Both the position numbers and the translations under genes were made by a program. 64,000 bases of DNA. It comes from Alphaproteobacteria bacterium. Lineage in GTDB: Bacteria; Pseudomonadota; Alphaproteobacteria; MPNO01; UBA2964. Under the pieces are notes generated by a model, which ran no database searches, was not told the DNA's origin, and saw nothing but the letters and a program-made list of their open reading frames with translations. Numbering within the stretch: position 1 is the first letter of the stretch; each line of letters opens with the position of its first letter. The stretch spans positions 186,001 through 250,000 of the forward strand of contig WLWZ01000003.1 in assembly GCA_012103315.1 (NCBI GenBank). The letters run 5' to 3'. Positions 54,301-64,000 of the stretch are shown piece by piece.

Positions 54301-57300
54301 TTGCCTTCAAGATGATCATCACCAGCACCACCATGGATGGTGTCATTACCACCCCAACCCCAAACAGTATTGGCACCGGCATCACCGGTGATCGTGTCGC
54401 CAAACTGCGAGCCTTCGATGTTCTCGATACTGACATAGCTGTCACCGGCACCATCGCCGGTATTGTTGGAGGCCTGTGCCAGATCAATCGTCAGACCTGC
54501 ACTCGCACCGTAATACTTCGCCCAGTCAGAACCGTCACCGCCGTGTAAATGATCACCACCGGCACCACCTTCAAGACGGTCATCGTGATTGCCGCCATAG
54601 AGATAATCATTACCACCATCACCGTAGAGCGTGTCATTGCCGTCTGAGCCATGAATGGTGTCAGCACCATCGCGGCCATGAACCTCATCATCACCGGATT
54701 CCGCCCAGAATAGATTGGCACCGGCATCACCCCACAAGATATCCCCATGGAGAGAACCACGCAGATTTTCGATACTGACATAGCTGTCGCCCGCAGCATC
54801 ACCGGTATTGCTGGAGGCCTGTGATAGGTCAACCGTCAGGCCAGCACTCGCACCGTAATACTCAGCCCAGTCCGTGCCGTCGCCGCCATTTAAATGATCG
54901 GCGCCATCACCGCCCTCGAGACGGTCGTCGTGATTACCGCCATAGAGATAGTCATTCCCCTCATCGCCGTACAACTTGTCATCGCCATCCGAGCCATGAA
55001 GCGTATCAGCACCGTCCCGGCCATGAACTTCGTCATCACCAGATTCTGCCCAGAATAGATTGCCTAAATCATCGCCCCACAGGATATCGTTATGGAGAGA
55101 ACCACGCAGGTTTTCTATATCGATATAGTTGTCGCCGAAGGCCTCACCGGTGCCAGTTACCTGCTCCGATAGATCGGCTGTAACCCCGACGATCTGATCG
55201 TAATAGGATGCCCAGTCAATACCATCTCCACCGTTCAGATAATCGTTTCCCGCGCCGCCAAACAGGGTATCTGACCCGGCACCACCGTAGATCCAGTCCC
55301 GTAATGCGCCACCATAGAGTTTGTCATCGCCGCCATCGCCATAGAGCGTATCCTGGCCGTCTTCACCATAAATCTGGTCATTGCCGTCGCGACCCCAGAT
55401 ATGGTTATTCACGGTGTTGCCGGTCAGGACATCGTCGAAGTCTGATCCCGCAAGATTCTCAACATTGGCATAGGTATCGCCAGCGGCGTCATTGGTGTTC
55501 AGCGCCGCATTCGCGAAGTTAGCCACAACGCCGACAGTCGAGTAAGCATAGCTCACCTGATCGGTGCCATCTCCGCCATCGATGCTATCGGCACCGCCTT
55601 CACCAAACATAATGTCGTCGCCAGCGCCACCGATCAGCGTATCATCGCCGTCACCGGCATACAGCCAGTCACGCGCATCACCGCCATCGAGAATGTCATT
55701 CCCGGCACCACCGTAGAGATTGTCGGTCCCTGCCTCGCCGTAAAGGACGTCAGCGCCATCCGCGCCGCTGAGGGTATCGTCATCGTCACCACCATAAAGG
55801 GTATCATTCCCATCTTGCCCCGACAGGTTATCCTCACCGCTACCGCCGATCAGAAGATCATTCCCAGCACCACCGATAAGCGCATCATCACCACCATTGC
55901 CCCAAAGGGTATTGGCATTCCCGTCACCGGTGAGGGTATCGTTACCTGCTTCCGATCCAGCGAGGTTCTCTATCTCAGTGTAGGTGTCTCCAGACGCTTC
56001 ACCGGCAGAGCCAGTGTTCGTAACAAGACTGGCCGTTACGGCACTGGCTGCATGGTAATAGTTAGCCGTGTCCGAGCCATCACCACCATCCAGCGTGTCT
56101 GCATCTAGCCCGCCATAGAGATGGTCATCCCCGTCGCCACCGAGCAAAGTATCGGTCCCGGCGTCGCCGTACAAAATATCATTACCACCTTCACCATACA
56201 CGCCATCATCACCGGCACCGCCGCGAACGGTATCATTTCCTTCAACACCGTTAAGCAAGTCATTGCCAGCACCACCCGTGATGGTGTCATCGCCGTCATA
56301 GGCGTTTACTGTCATGCCGGTAGACCCGACTGTTATGACATCGTCTAGGTTAGAGCCAAACACGGATTCTATATTGGTATAGCTATCGCCTGCAGCATCC
56401 CCGGTGTTGTTCGCAGTGTTAGCAAAATCAACTGTAACGCCCTCTGTCGCGCTCAAGTAGGATGCCACATCAAACCCTGTGCCACCATCAAACGAGTCGG
56501 CACCCGCACCGCCATCAAGCGTATCGTTGTTATGGCCACCAATCAGCGTGTCATCACCGGCACCACCAACCAACGTATCAAGACCGGAACCGCCGTCGAG
56601 CGTGTCATCGCCGTCATTGCCTTCAAGGACATTGGCATTGCCATCGCCAGTCAGCGTGTCGTCAAAGGCCGACCCGGCAATATCTTCGATGCTGGCATAA
56701 CTATCACCATCAGCATCGCCGCCATTATTGGAAACATTGGAAAGATCCGCGGTTACCGCCGCTGCAGCAAATTTGTAGGACGCCTTATCAGTTCCGGCGC
56801 CACCATCCAATGTGTCACCGCCAACCCCGCCGTCAAGAATGTCATCACCGTCGCCACCGATCAGTGTGTCGTCACCGAGAGCACCGACCAGACTGTTATT
56901 ATTGATATCGCCCGTTAGCGTATCGGCGAAATCAGATCCAAGAAGGTTTTCAATGCTGACATAGCTGTCACCAGCGGCATCATTCGTATTCAACCCGCTA
57001 TTCGCGAGGTTTGCGATTACACCAATTGTTGCCGAAACATAGGATGCCGTATCCGCGCCCAATCCACCATCCAATGTATCACCGCCGGCACCCCCTGACA
57101 GGGTATCGTCACCATCACCAGCATTCAGCGTATCGTCACCGTCACCGCCTAACAGGTTGTCATTGCCGTCACCGCCATCAAGAATGTCATCGCCCTTACC
57201 ACCTGCGAGCGTATCTTCCCCGGCATTGCCTGTAAGCGTATCAACGCCGTCACCACCTAGCAGCGCATTATCACCCGCGTCGCCCGTAAGTGTATCCGCC

Positions 57301-60300
57301 TGATCCGACCCTCGAACGTTCTCGATATTGCTGAGTGTATCTAATCCTTGATCTGCACCGATGGTTTGCTGACCGGCGTTATTGAGGTCGACTGTGACAC
57401 CGCCACCTGTCGCCAATGAGTAGTCAGCTGTGTCTACGCCATCGCCGCCATCAAGCGTATCGTCTCCGGCACCACCCGCCAATGTGTCAATGCCCTCAGA
57501 GCCAAACAAGTCGTCAGCGCCATCACCACCATCGAGCGTGTCATTTCCGACATCACCCCACAGGTAGTCATCACCGGCATTACCTATCAGCGTGTCATCA
57601 CCCGCTTCGCCGTAGAGTTCATTGTTATTGGAATCACCCGTCAGTGTATCGTCGTAGAACGATCCCTGGAGATTCTCGATACTGGTATAACTGTCGCCTA
57701 AAGCGAAACCTGTATTATTAGCGCTGTTGCTGAGATCAGCTGTAAGACCTTCTGTTGCGTCAATATAAACCGCACGGTCACTTCCGGCACCACCATCGAG
57801 CACATCGGCACCTTCACCGCCTAACAAGCGGTCGTCGCCATCGTCCCCTACCAGAGTGTCATCACCCGCTTTGCCTTCTAACCAATCATCGCCAGCCTCA
57901 CCATGGATGACGTTGGCATTGGCATCGCCGATGAATATATCGTCATGGATGGATCCCCAGATATCTTCGATGCTGGTATAGCTGTCGCCCGCTGCCTCAC
58001 CTGTATTATTAGCGCTGTCGCTTAGGTCAGCCGTAACACCCGATGTCGCATACCAATAAGAGACGGAGTCTGTGCCGGCACCGCCATCGAGCGTATCTCC
58101 CCCCACGCCACCATTGAGAAGATCGTCACCGTCACCGCCAGTGAGCACGTTGTCATTGGCATCGCCGATAAGAATATCATCACCACTGCCGCCACTGAGG
58201 TTTTCGATACTCGTGTAGCTGTCACCCGCAGCCTCGCCTGTATTAACGGCCGCATTTGCGAGGCTTGCTTTGACGCCTGCCGTATCGTTTCCATAATCGG
58301 CGCGGTCCGTTCCGGCACCACCATCGAGCGTATCAGCCCCGGCGCCGCCTCGCAGGATGTTGTCGTTATCATCACCGGTCAGCGTATCGGCATGGTCCGA
58401 TCCTTCGAGCCCTTCGATATTGCTATAAGTGTCGCCAGCCGCATCGCCTGTATTATTGGAATCGTCAGACAGATCAGCTGTTACGCCGGTCGACGCATCG
58501 GAATAAGAGGCCAGATCAGTCCCGTAACCGCCCTCGAGATCATCCGCGCCAGCCCCACCGATGAGCACGTCATCGCCAACACCGCCATCCAGCGTATCAT
58601 CACCAGTACCGCCCTCAAGACGGTCATTGCCGGCACCACCGACAAGATCATCGTTGTCTGTACCACCCTGGAGGATGTCATCGCCTTCACCGCCATCCAG
58701 CTGGTCATCACCACCGCCACCGATCACCAAATCGTTGCCACCGCCAGCGGCGAAGATGCTGACATCCATGCCGCCCAACATCACATCATTGGTATCGCCG
58801 ACTATATAACCGCCCAGTGCAGAAAGTGTTCCGCTGTTTTGGACATTATATTCGAGATCATCAAATTTAAGGAGCTCGATACCTTCAATCGTATCTGTCC
58901 CGCCTAAACCAACATCGTCAGTTACCGTTATTTCGGTGCCGGAATAATCAATCGTATAATCAAGGAAATTACCTGAGAACACCGCCGTATCGTGACCATC
59001 GCCACCGATCAGCGTGTCACTGCCGTCCCCGCCAATCAGCGTGTCATTGCCATCGCCACCATCGAGCGTATTGGCTTGATCATTACCGGTAATCTCATTG
59101 GCGAGTTCATTGCCAGCACCGCTCACCGCCGTCCCCGTCAGGGTGAGATTTTCGATGGATGTTGCTTCAGTCGATTGCAATCCACTAAAGCCTGTAGGTG
59201 GCGTTTCAGAGAAAGCAGATTGTCCGAAGTTGAACGCCGCAATATTTGTAGCACCAATATTGTAACCAGAGGCCGCGGGGACAATCTCATTGGCGATCCC
59301 CGTTGAAACCGCGCCAACTCCCGTTTCGGGATTGCCGTTGTTTAACCACGTGCCATTGCGCCCAATCCATAGATTGCCGTTATCATAGGCAAACATCACA
59401 ACATCGCCGGTCGCCAATGAGGAGCCATAATCTATCCCCGAGACCCCGTTGCGATCCACCCTTAGACCGTCGGTTATGCCGATGCTATCAACACCCATGG
59501 CACCACCAGGATAGTCATTGACGTCAAAGACTTCGTCAGCGTGCATGACACCAAGTCTCAGCGTACCAGACCCTGTATAAGTTGCCGTGACCTCCCAATA
59601 GCTCTTATCTGTCGCGGTATGGGTAGCAACCACACCGTCGAGGTATGATGAACTCGTGCTTATATGGAGATCCTGGCCATTGTTTTGCAACAAACTGCCG
59701 TACACCAAAGACGCATTTGCCGCATCCAGTGTCGCGAACGGGCGGTTCGCCGCGGAAAGATCGAAATCGATCGAAGACTCGACCGTATCCGTACCTTTAT
59801 CATCGGCTTCGATAACACAGTCATATTCGCTATCGACGATGTAAGTGTCGTCTCCGGCACCACCGCTCATTACGTCATCGCCAGCGCCGCCATCGATCAG
59901 ATCATCGCCGAGCCGACCATCAATGGTGTCATTAACTGCGGTACCCTCTATATAGTCATGACCAGAATTTTTGGCGTAGGGTACATTGGCCGTCGATAGA
60001 GCATCAAAGCCACTAGGCGCAGAATACGAGAATCCTGTCTGACCAAAGTTGAAGGTAAGGTCTGTATCTGTTGTAGACGTGCTGGTGTAGGAACCAAGTG
60101 CCTCAAATGTACCGGTCAGCCCTGTATAGGCCGCATTCGTCGTATCGCCAGCTTCTATCTCTGCTGCTGTCGCACTACCTTGCCAAGCACCGTTCTTGGA
60201 GAACCAAATAGCGCCACTATCGAGATCAAGAGCAACACCGATAACATCGCCAGACCCATAACTGTCTCCGTAAGACGTCATCACCCCATCAGTGCGGACT

Positions 60301-63300
60301 GATCCTCCTGATAGGTAGCCATAGCCATACGCTTCTTCGAGCAACGACGTGCTCTTCATATCGCCGTCTGCCGAGATACCAATGCCAATACTGTCGGCAC
60401 CGGAGTTCAGCGTATACTTAACTTCCCAGAACAGCTTGCCACTTGTTGCTCCGAGCGAGCTGCGGACATTACCGTTGTTCCCTCCGGTAAACGTCGCGAC
60501 CAAATCATCACCCGATAATGTGGCGTTTACCTGATCCGATGCATCCAGTGTTGCGAGAGTATCCTGCGGATTATCAGCGATCTGGGTTGGGTCGCTGTTG
60601 ACCGTCAGGTCGTTATCATTGCCCGAGACGTCATTGCCGAGATCGCTATCGTCGCTAAAGTCCAGACGGAACCCATTGCCGCCATAGGTCCCCTCATATG
60701 CCTTGCCAACCCAGTTGCCTGACCCGTCATCCTGACCAAACGCATCAGCCCCAACAGCTTCACCATCTATAAACTGTACATCAGAGAGTGAGCCTTCAGC
60801 ATAATGCGCGCCTGCGGCTGTACGCCCCCCGACCGTGTGAAGGACGTTGCCATCATTGATGCCATACACCTGATCTGGGGCAACGTTTGGCGCCGTATCC
60901 CAATTCGTAATCCGGTCACCATTAACATAGAGCGCAACACGGTCATCCGCCGTTGCATTATCCGAATCCCATGCCAGAACCACATGATACCAGTCACTCG
61001 TCGAGTTAAAGGCATCCTGCGTAACAAAGATGTTCTCACTGCCATTGGTTAGGGTGAGCTTGTCATAGTTGGAAGATGACGAGTTCGACCCTGAAAAGGT
61101 CAGTCCAAGATAACTTTGTGACGACGTGCCATAAGAGGTGGTATCCGCAAAAAAGAGCGGTGTAGCAGGCGTGTTGCCACTAACCGCATCCCTCTTCACC
61201 CAGGTCGAGAAGGTCCAGGTCTTGCGGTTACCCGCTGTTGCCGGGTCTATACTCAGATAGTCATCTGTCCCATCAAGGTTCAGAGAGCTGCCGATCTCCA
61301 AATCAGCCGTCGTATCAACAGTTTCGGCGACACCAACCTTCACGCTGGCAGTAGAAGAAATGTTTCCATCCGTCACTATGAAATCAAAGCTGTCGGGCCC
61401 GGCGGAAGAACCCGCGGTGTAGTCGTAGCGCCCATCTTCATAGACTTTGATTGTCCCACCGCCAGCCAAGTCATCTTTTTCTTTCCAGGCGACGCCGTCG
61501 GTTACGCCAGAATCAGTGGAATTCTCTATGCTGTATACAAGATTGCCCTGTCCCCCCGACGCCGTCAGCTTCCAGCTTGCCGTACCACTGACCGAAACCT
61601 CGATAATGCTGTCGAATGCCGATGCGGGGCCACCAAGACTGAGGGTCTCAGTCGACCCGCTACCGGTAAATTCAAGCGTCTCGATACCGTTGAGCGTGTC
61701 AGAGCCATCGGCACCCGCATTTTTGTGCGTTACCGTGTATTGACGGCTCGCCGTATCATAGGAAATCGAATAGTCGTCTCGAGCACCAGTGTAGCGGGCG
61801 ATATCACTGCCGCTGCCGCCGCTGAGCGTGTCATCACCGCCATTGCCGATGAGCAGATCGTCTCCGGCACCACCTTCGATTACATCATCGTTGGCACCAC
61901 CGACAAGTGCGTCGCTGCCCTCTGAGAACGTTCCAGCAACATAGTCCCCGATATCTACCTGTAAATTAACAAGAGTACTGATCACAAGATCTGTATCGGT
62001 AATATTGAGTCTTATAGCAGGCGACTCGGTACCCATAGTAGCACCGGCGGTGTAGGTGTAGCGCCCATCCTCATAAACCCGGATTGTGCCATTCGCCGAG
62101 GTTGTGGTTTCGTAGTAATCGGTACCTGGCGTTAGATCGACATCATGCAATGAAAAGACCAAATTACGATCTTCTATGGGTGTTGCGTCCCCTGCCCAAT
62201 CCATCAGCGGAGCGTTAGCAACGGCGCTGTATATTAAGTAGCTACCTACATCTGTGCCAATCCCGCCGGCAATCACGGGCATAGACCAATCGACGGAGCC
62301 GGAAACCGGAACAACAATTCTGACATTCCGGGCAGATATTGGGTCCGTTAAATCGACGGTTCCATCGTCAAACGACAAGGTCTCAATGTGATATAGGTTG
62401 TCGATGGCCCCTGATGCAGTATTTGTAACGCTCCACACATCTCCTGAGGGTGAATAGAGGATTTCATAATCGCCCTTGTTGCCCTGGTAGATGACCGTAT
62501 CGTCACCGCCTTTGCCAAGGATCGAATTGTTACCGGAGCCGTTTACAAAAATATTATCAAGATCATTGCCCTGCACATTGACCGTTATAGTGTCCGCCAA
62601 TGTGAAGTTTTCAACGTGTTCGCCCGCCGCATAATGGGAAGTAACGACGACAGTATCCGTGCCTTCACCGGCATTTTCGACAATGACATCATCCCAATTA
62701 TCGACAACATATGTATCGTCGCCGACACCACCGGTCAGCGTATCGACCCCAGCACCACCATCGATGTAATCGTCGCCGAGTCCGCCATCGATGGTGTCGT
62801 CGTCTGCCGTGCCGAGCAGCACATCATTGCCATCACCAGGCGTTACAAACGCTGGGCCAGCCGGAACACCGTCTGTCGATTGTGTTATGGCGCTGCTCGC
62901 GCCCCAATCATTATTGTTCCCCGAAACGTCATTGCCCATATTGGCCGCATCGGCAAAATCAAGCGACAAAGCAAGGCCCGTGACATCTTCTGTAACCCAC
63001 TCACCATTTACATCCTTGCCAAAGGCACCGGCACCGAGCGCCGTTGCCCCTTCGCGATACCGGACGAGACCCATATTTCCGACAAAATAACTTCCATTGC
63101 CGGCTGCTTCACCAATGTTAAAGTTAGTTGGCGGCCCATAGTTGAAATAATGCCAGGCATTCCCATTCCACACATCGGAAGCGAAGGACGTAACATCAGC
63201 GCCATTGACTGCGACTTTGATCCGATCACCCGCACTCGACTGCGCTGCATCATAGACCATATGGACGTTTAGCCATTCCGACGTGTCGGTATAAGTCGCC

Positions 63301-64000
63301 GACGTGGTTTTTTGCCATTGCGTCGTAAAGGTTCCGGAGACGTTCTCCTGCGCCTGGAACACTAATCGATTTGACGAGTCAAAATAGATCGAAGTGTGAT
63401 TTAGGTAGATGCCGCTATTAATACCCGAAGAAAACAAGTACTGAGTGGAACCGGTCTGCCCCCGTTTAACCCAGAAATTGAGCTCTTTGACCGACCCACC
63501 GGTATAGGTTAATGGCCCCGCGGACATGGATGTGCCAGTAGCGCCGTTAAAATAGGCCGAAGATTCCGCTTCAGAAGGTTTTCCAACACCAACATCAATC
63601 GTTGCCGTTGAAGATCGGTCAAATTCATCCGTAACCTTGAAATCGAAACTATCTGGCCCAGCTGCCGTAATTGCCGTGGCATCGTAATCGTAAGTCCCAT
63701 CTTCGTAGACCTTGATTGTCGCTCCGCCACTTGTCGTTGCTTGGTAATAATCGGGGCCGTTCGGATCGACAGTCTTGGTCACACCATCAATTGAGTAGGT
63801 TAGTGTTCCTTTGCCGTCATCCGCGGCAAGCTGCCAACTGGCAGAACCACCAATCGCCACTTCGACGATATTTTCGAGCGCAATTGGCGGCGGTGTCAGG
63901 TCTTGAGTGTCGCCACCAGCAAACTCCGCGATTTCAACGTCTGTTAGGATATCCGTGCCATCGTCGCCATCAGCAGCGTTGGTGTCAGTAATCGTCCATT
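48348..64000 (-). CDS. Giant RTX calcium-binding protein with LamG-, VCBS- and SPRY-like domains (N-terminus outside window)
   Basis: More than 5,200 residues; the frame stays open to the window edge, so the GTG at 63860 is not the real start. Using that GTG as residue 1: VCBS-like segments ([12 protein letters not shown]) near 50, 600 and 810; LamG/concanavalin-like domains about 95-340 (ELNFWVKRG) and 850-1090 (FSTWVKRD); SPRY-like domains about 1110-1290 ([12 protein letters not shown]) and 1373-1560 ([11 protein letters not shown]); then about 3,400 residues of GGxGxDxLx RTX nonapeptides in higher-order units. The C-terminus from 5047 holds a haemolysin-related domain ([19 protein letters not shown]) and an uncharged tail ending NWT, fitting a type I secretion signal. 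Likely an extracellular Ca2+-dependent adhesin or matrix protein; no HlyB-type ATPase is seen here. Confidence 0.9.
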   Translation of the reverse strand, partial: WTITDTNAADGDDGTDILTDVEIAEFAGGDTQDLTPPPIALENIVEVAIGGSASWQLAADDGKGTLTYSIDGVTKTVDPNGPDYYQATTSGGATIKVYEDGTYDYDATAITAAGPDSFDFKVTDEFDRSSTATIDVGVGKPSEAESSAYFNGATGTSMSAGPLTYTGGSVKELNFWVKRGQTGSTQYLFSSGINSGIYLNHTSIYFDSSNRLVFQAQENVSGTFTTQWQKTTSATYTDTSEWLNVHMVYDAAQSSAGDRIKVAVNGADVTSFASDVWNGNAWHYFNYGPPTNFNIGEAAGNGSYFVGNMGLVRYREGATALGAGAFGKDVNGEWVTEDVTGLALSLDFADAANMGNDVSGNNNDWGASSAITQSTDGVPAGPAFVTPGDGNDVLLGTADDDTIDGGLGDDYIDGGAGVDTLTGGVGDDTYVVDNWDDVIVENAGEGTDTVVVTSHYAAGEHVENFTLADTITVNVQGNDLDNIFVNGSGNNSILGKGGDDTVIYQGNKGDYEILYSPSGDVWSVTNTASGAIDNLYHIETLSFDDGTVDLTDPISARNVRIVVPVSGSVDWSMPVIAGGIGTDVGSYLIYSAVANAPLMDWAGDATPIEDRNLVFSLHDVDLTPGTDYYETTTSANGTIRVYEDGRYTYTAGATMGTESPAIRLNITDTDLVISTLVNLQVDIGDYVAGTFSEGSDALVGGANDDVIEGGAGDDLLIGNGGDDTLSGGSGSDIARYTGARDDYSISYDTASRQYTVTHKNAGADGSDTLNGIETLEFTGSGSTETLSLGGPASAFDSIIEVSVSGTASWKLTASGGQGNLVYSIENSTDSGVTDGVAWKEKDDLAGGGTIKVYEDGRYDYTAGSSAGPDSFDFIVTDGNISSTASVKVGVAETVDTTADLEIGSSLNLDGTDDYLSIDPATAGNRKTWTFSTWVKRDAVSGNTPATPLFFADTTSYGTSSQSYLGLTFSGSNSSSSNYDKLTLTNGSENIFVTQDAFNSTSDWYHVVLAWDSDNATADDRVALYVNGDRITNWDTAPNVAPDQVYGINDGNVLHTVGGRTAAGAHYAEGSLSDVQFIDGEAVGADAFGQDDGSGNWVGKAYEGTYGGNGFRLDFSDDSDLGNDVSGNDNDLTVNSDPTQIADNPQDTLATLDASDQVNATLSGDDLVATFTGGNNGNVRSSLGATSGKLFWEVKYTLNSGADSIGIGISADGDMKSTSLLEEAYGYGYLSGGSVRTDGVMTSYGDSYGSGDVIGVALDLDSGAIWFSKNGAWQGSATAAEIEAGDTTNAAYTGLTGTFEALGSYTSTSTTDTDLTFNFGQTGFSYSAPSGFDALSTANVPYAKNSGHDYIEGTAVNDTIDGRLGDDLIDGGAGDDVMSGGAGDDTYIVDSEYDCVIEADDKGTDTVESSIDFDLSAANRPFATLDAANASLVYGSLLQNNGQDLHISTSSSYLDGVVATHTATDKSYWEVTATYTGSGTLRLGVMHADEVFDVNDYPGGAMGVDSIGITDGLRVDRNGVSGIDYGSSLATGDVVMFAYDNGNLWIGRNGTWLNNGNPETGVGAVSTGIANEIVPAASGYNIGATNIAAFNFGQSAFSETPPTGFSGLQSTEATSIENLTLTGTAVSGAGNELANEITGNDQANTLDGGDGNDTLIGGDGSDTLIGGDGHDTAVFSGNFLDYTIDYSGTEITVTDDVGLGGTDTIEGIELLKFDDLEYNVQNSGTLSALGGYIVGDTNDVMLGGMDVSIFAAGGGNDLVIGGGGDDQLDGGEGDDILQGGTDNDDLVGGAGNDRLEGGTGDDTLDGGVGDDVLIGGAGADDLEGGYGTDLASYSDASTGVTADLSDDSNNTGDAAGDTYSNIEGLEGSDHADTLTGDDNDNILRGGAGADTLDGGAGTDRADYGNDTAGVKASLANAAVNTGEAAGDSYTSIENLSGGSGDDILIGDANDNVLTGGDGDDLLNGGVGGDTLDGGAGTDSVSYWYATSGVTADLSDSANNTGEAAGDSYTSIEDIWGSIHDDIFIGDANANVIHGEAGDDWLEGKAGDDTLVGDDGDDRLLGGEGADVLDGGAGSDRAVYIDATEGLTADLSNSANNTGFALGDSYTSIENLQGSFYDDTLTGDSNNNELYGEAGDDTLIGNAGDDYLWGDVGNDTLDGGDGADDLFGSEGIDTLAGGAGDDTLDGGDGVDTADYSLATGGGVTVDLNNAGQQTIGADQGLDTLSNIENVRGSDQADTLTGDAGDNALLGGDGVDTLTGNAGEDTLAGGKGDDILDGGDGNDNLLGGDGDDTLNAGDGDDTLSGGAGGDTLDGGLGADTASYVSATIGVIANLANSGLNTNDAAGDSYVSIENLLGSDFADTLTGDINNNSLVGALGDDTLIGGDGDDILDGGVGGDTLDGGAGTDKASYKFAAAAVTADLSNVSNNGGDADGDSYASIEDIAGSAFDDTLTGDGNANVLEGNDGDDTLDGGSGLDTLVGGAGDDTLIGGHNNDTLDGGAGADSFDGGTGFDVASYLSATEGVTVDFANTANNTGDAAGDSYTNIESVFGSNLDDVITVGSTGMTVNAYDGDDTITGGAGNDLLNGVEGNDTVRGGAGDDGVYGEGGNDILYGDAGTDTLLGGDGDDHLYGGLDADTLDGGDGSDTANYYHAASAVTASLVTNTGSAGEASGDTYTEIENLAGSEAGNDTLTGDGNANTLWGNGGDDALIGGAGNDLLIGGSGEDNLSGQDGNDTLYGGDDDDTLSGADGADVLYGEAGTDNLYGGAGNDILDGGDARDWLYAGDGDDTLIGGAGDDIMFGEGGADSIDGGDGTDQVSYAYSTVGVVANFANAALNTNDAAGDTYANVENLAGSDFDDVLTGNTVNNHIWGRDGNDQIYGEDGQDTLYGDGGDDKLYGGALRDWIYGGAGSDTLFGGAGNDYLNGGDGIDWASYYDQIVGVTADLSEQVTGTGEAFGDNYIDIENLRGSLHNDILWGDDLGNLFWAESGDDEVHGRDGADTLHGSDGDDKLYGDEGNDYLYGGNHDDRLEGGDGADHLNGGDGTDWAEYYGASAGLTVDLSQASSNTGDAAGDSYVSIENLRGSLHGDILWGDAGANLFWAESGDDEVHGRDGADTIHGSDGNDTLYGDGGNDYLYGGNHDDRLEGGAGGDHLHGGDGSDWAKYYGASAGLTIDLAQASNNTGDGAGDSYVSIENIEGSQFGDTITGDAGANTVWGWGGNDTIHGGAGDDHLEGNIGDDFVYGEDGSDTLYGGDGNDTLDGGVGGDVMWGGAGNDIYYVDSTSDFVNENVGEGTDTILSSVTYGIGSGGGLHVENLTLTGSANITAAGNDLANVLTGNTGDNTLTGKGGDDTLIGGAGNDTLDGGAGTDIASYLYATTGIVTTLMIGGLQTGEAVGDTYISIEGFYGSQFGDTLTGDAGDNELWGFNGDDWLVGGDGNDFLYGDNGDDTLIGGVGNDTLSGGAGNDTVSYAGAAAGATANLSNHNLNAGTAFGDSYISINNLTGSDHNDVLYGDANVNVLTGGSGADVLDGGAGGDTLDGGAGSDWARYLNSTAGVTVDLTIAGAQTSGGDASGDVLISIEHLEGSAFADTLTGDAGVNYIYSQEGDDTLNGGAGWDKLYGGLGNDTLNGGDDVDVLVGGAGADTLDGGSGSDYASYVDSTIGVTVDLANTANNTGEAIGDTYISIDSLEGSQFADALHGDAQINWLSGLGGDDILKGYDGADNLYGADGNDLLNGGLGADLLDGGAGTDSVSYWNASAGVTADLSNSANNLGEAAGDTYVSIEDIWGSNHADTLIGDGGTNVIHGEDGNDFLYGNAGDDTLYGDGGNDTLRGGAGADAMDGGAGNDVADYQHAAAGVTANLGNASSNTGDAAGDSYTNIENLHGSSHDDTLTGDANDNTIYGYIGDDTVSGGAGNDSLNGGSGADTINGDDGNDYLFGIDGDDTLNGGAGADTLIGGAGDDTANYSGTAAGVTADLSNSANNTGEAAGDTYSGIEHLHGSAHDDILIGDGNANTIYGIGGDDWLESKGGNDTLHAGDGDDRLLGGDGADYLDGGAGNDRAVYIDATAGLTADLSNVANNTGFAAGDVYTSIENLEGSSYDDTLRGDANNNELYGGAGNDTLTGNEGDDYLWGDVGNDTLFGSAGADDLRGADGHDALYGGYDNDSLLGGTGNDQLHGDAGDDTLSGEDGDDYLYGGTGADILNGGLGSDWASYQFSSTGLTVDLGNASANTGEAVGDTYTSIENLRGSGHNDILYGDANANTVDGGSGNDTVYGGAGNDSVWGNGGDDIVHGDDGDDTVSGHDGNDTLYGDAGNDILWGHAGDDTLYGGAGHDQLYGLDDDDTLDGGDGDDTLYGGTGADALDGGAGTDWASYSDALTGLTVDLGNASANTGDAAGDTFTSIENLRGSDHADILYGDINANIIDGLGGDDTIYVGNGDDTVWGNAGNDTVYGGEGNDTISGHDGNDSLFGDSGNDILNGHADNDSLWGGDGNDQLYGGDGDDTLRGGLGADLLDGGAGVDWASYKYAGAAVTLNLSNLSLNTGEAAGDTYVSIENFYGSNFADTLTASASGSAIWGRVGDDLMYGGAGDDFLYGEWDNDTIDGGAGADTLHGGDGDDIVDGGAGADLLEGGNGDDVLSGGDDNDTIYAHAGADTLNGDAGNDSLHGQDGDDTLTGGAGADLLFGGNDNDTLIGGAGADALDGGAGIDTASYAGASSDVTVNLQNVSQNTGDAQGDSYGSIENIIGSDFNDFIVVLDGDNTVWGGAGNDTLYGNGGNDTLYGEDGNDYLHAGTGDDMLDGGDGNDVFFGSTGADSFIGGNGSDAVRYFDTGETGGVTADLVNGGAGSGSGNGAGDSFTGIENIEGTNYGDTFYGDDGGNSLYGHGGDDTLTGRGGADHLRGGAGNDMIHGGDDNDLLVGEDGADTIHGDAGADLVYGGNDDDVIYGGADNDTLNGEAGDDWLYGGAGADTLDGGTGVDWVSYYDQSAGITVDLSGTVAGTGEAQGDTYANIENLRGTLHADTLYGDAGANLFWAEAGDDEVHGGDGNDTLHGSNGNDTLYGEGGINWLYGGNDNDTLIGGDSTDYLYGGTGDDTYEFDRGSAGDLIYNTGESSSNDKVAFATGIDEDQLWFQQSGDDLLVKIIGTDDHMRVKAWYVGTDNRLDFEVSDGSDLVAADVQNLVNAMASFSAPAVGDTELSDTFSGQNLTDLNTTIAANWT
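48711..59100 (-). repeat. RTX repeat array with about 27 higher-order units
   Basis: DNA encoding tandem GGxGxDxLx nonapeptides. Superimposed is a longer unit of roughly 90-140 residues: (A/G)VTADLSNxxxNTGxAAGDxYxSIENLxGS, then DDTLTGDxxxN, then a run of nonapeptides. I counted 27 such units by eye. Two neighbouring ones (about 54.5-55.1 kb) are nearly identical and share [17 protein letters not shown], pointing to recent tandem duplication. Boundaries are approximate. Confidence 0.85.

Noticed and set aside
48711..59100. CRISPR-like periodicity
   Set aside because: The period is set by protein repeats of 27 bases and larger units in one continuous frame; there are no identical repeats with unique spacers and no cas genes.
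48348..63860. Many long open frames on the plus strand opposite the giant RTX gene
   Set aside because: They are by-products of the repetitive GGxGxD codons; their products are Arg/His- or Ser/Pro-rich low-complexity strings without start signals or domains.

Overview
The window reads as a chromosomal segment of a Gram-negative bacterium, most likely an alphaproteobacterium. This is inferred from the mix of TRAP-TAXI and SsuABC-type importers, Rieske oxygenases, Co-type nitrile hydratase, PEP-CTERM proteins and type I-secreted RTX proteins; no rRNA or tRNA gene is present to confirm it. The organism must have a selenocysteine machinery elsewhere, because two genes here need UGA read as Sec. 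Both window ends cut through genes.

Region 1 (1-3.1 kb): a molybdopterin oxidoreductase (5' end cut off) and its 4Fe-4S subunit, which has a C-terminal carboxypeptidase-regulatory/Cna-like domain and so resembles the pyrogallol-phloroglucinol transhydroxylase pair.

Region 2 (3.1-18 kb, all minus strand): a TolC-like lipoprotein, two HlyD-type adaptors and a PqqD/S2P-peptidase/HlyD fusion form a compact export operon with no ABC ATPase. An alpha/beta hydrolase, a methyltransferase and a Na+/H+ antiporter follow it. Upstream lies an LEPR-XLL/DUF4347 protein and then three PEP-CTERM proteins. All four share one paralogous domain of about 200 residues, and two of them have clear sigma-54 (-24/-12) promoters.

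Region 3 (18-34.7 kb): catabolic genes. These are a Rieske oxygenase alpha subunit with a separate Rieske ferredoxin, an MDR dehydrogenase, a CobW GTPase, a CMD-family protein, an amidohydrolase, a GMC oxidoreductase, an LLM flavin monooxygenase, a xanthine-dehydrogenase-type large subunit, an NMT1/SsuA-type ABC importer and hydrolases.

Region 4 (34.9-43 kb): the most unusual part. Two iodothyronine-deiodinase-like selenoproteins lie on either side of an IclR regulator. Both have an in-frame TGA in the same motif, followed by an equivalent SECIS hairpin with compensatory base changes. One carries an SCP2-like tail. The same 17-bp palindrome (GTGCCG-N5-CGGCAC) occurs before the regulator and before one selenoprotein gene. 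An SDR, an alpha/beta hydrolase, a TRAP-TAXI transporter and a metallo-beta-lactamase/alkylsulfatase-like hydrolase surround them.

Region 5 (43-45.5 kb): a cobalt-type nitrile hydratase operon (alpha, beta, accessory) behind a PNPOx-like flavoprotein.

Region 6 (45.6-48.3 kb): gene-poor, AT-richer DNA with an FkbM methyltransferase and a small conserved-looking protein, bracketed by two 73-bp direct repeats.

Region 7 (48.3-64 kb): one giant RTX protein (more than 5,200 residues, N-terminus outside the window) with LamG-like, VCBS-like and SPRY-like domains and about 27 higher-order RTX units.
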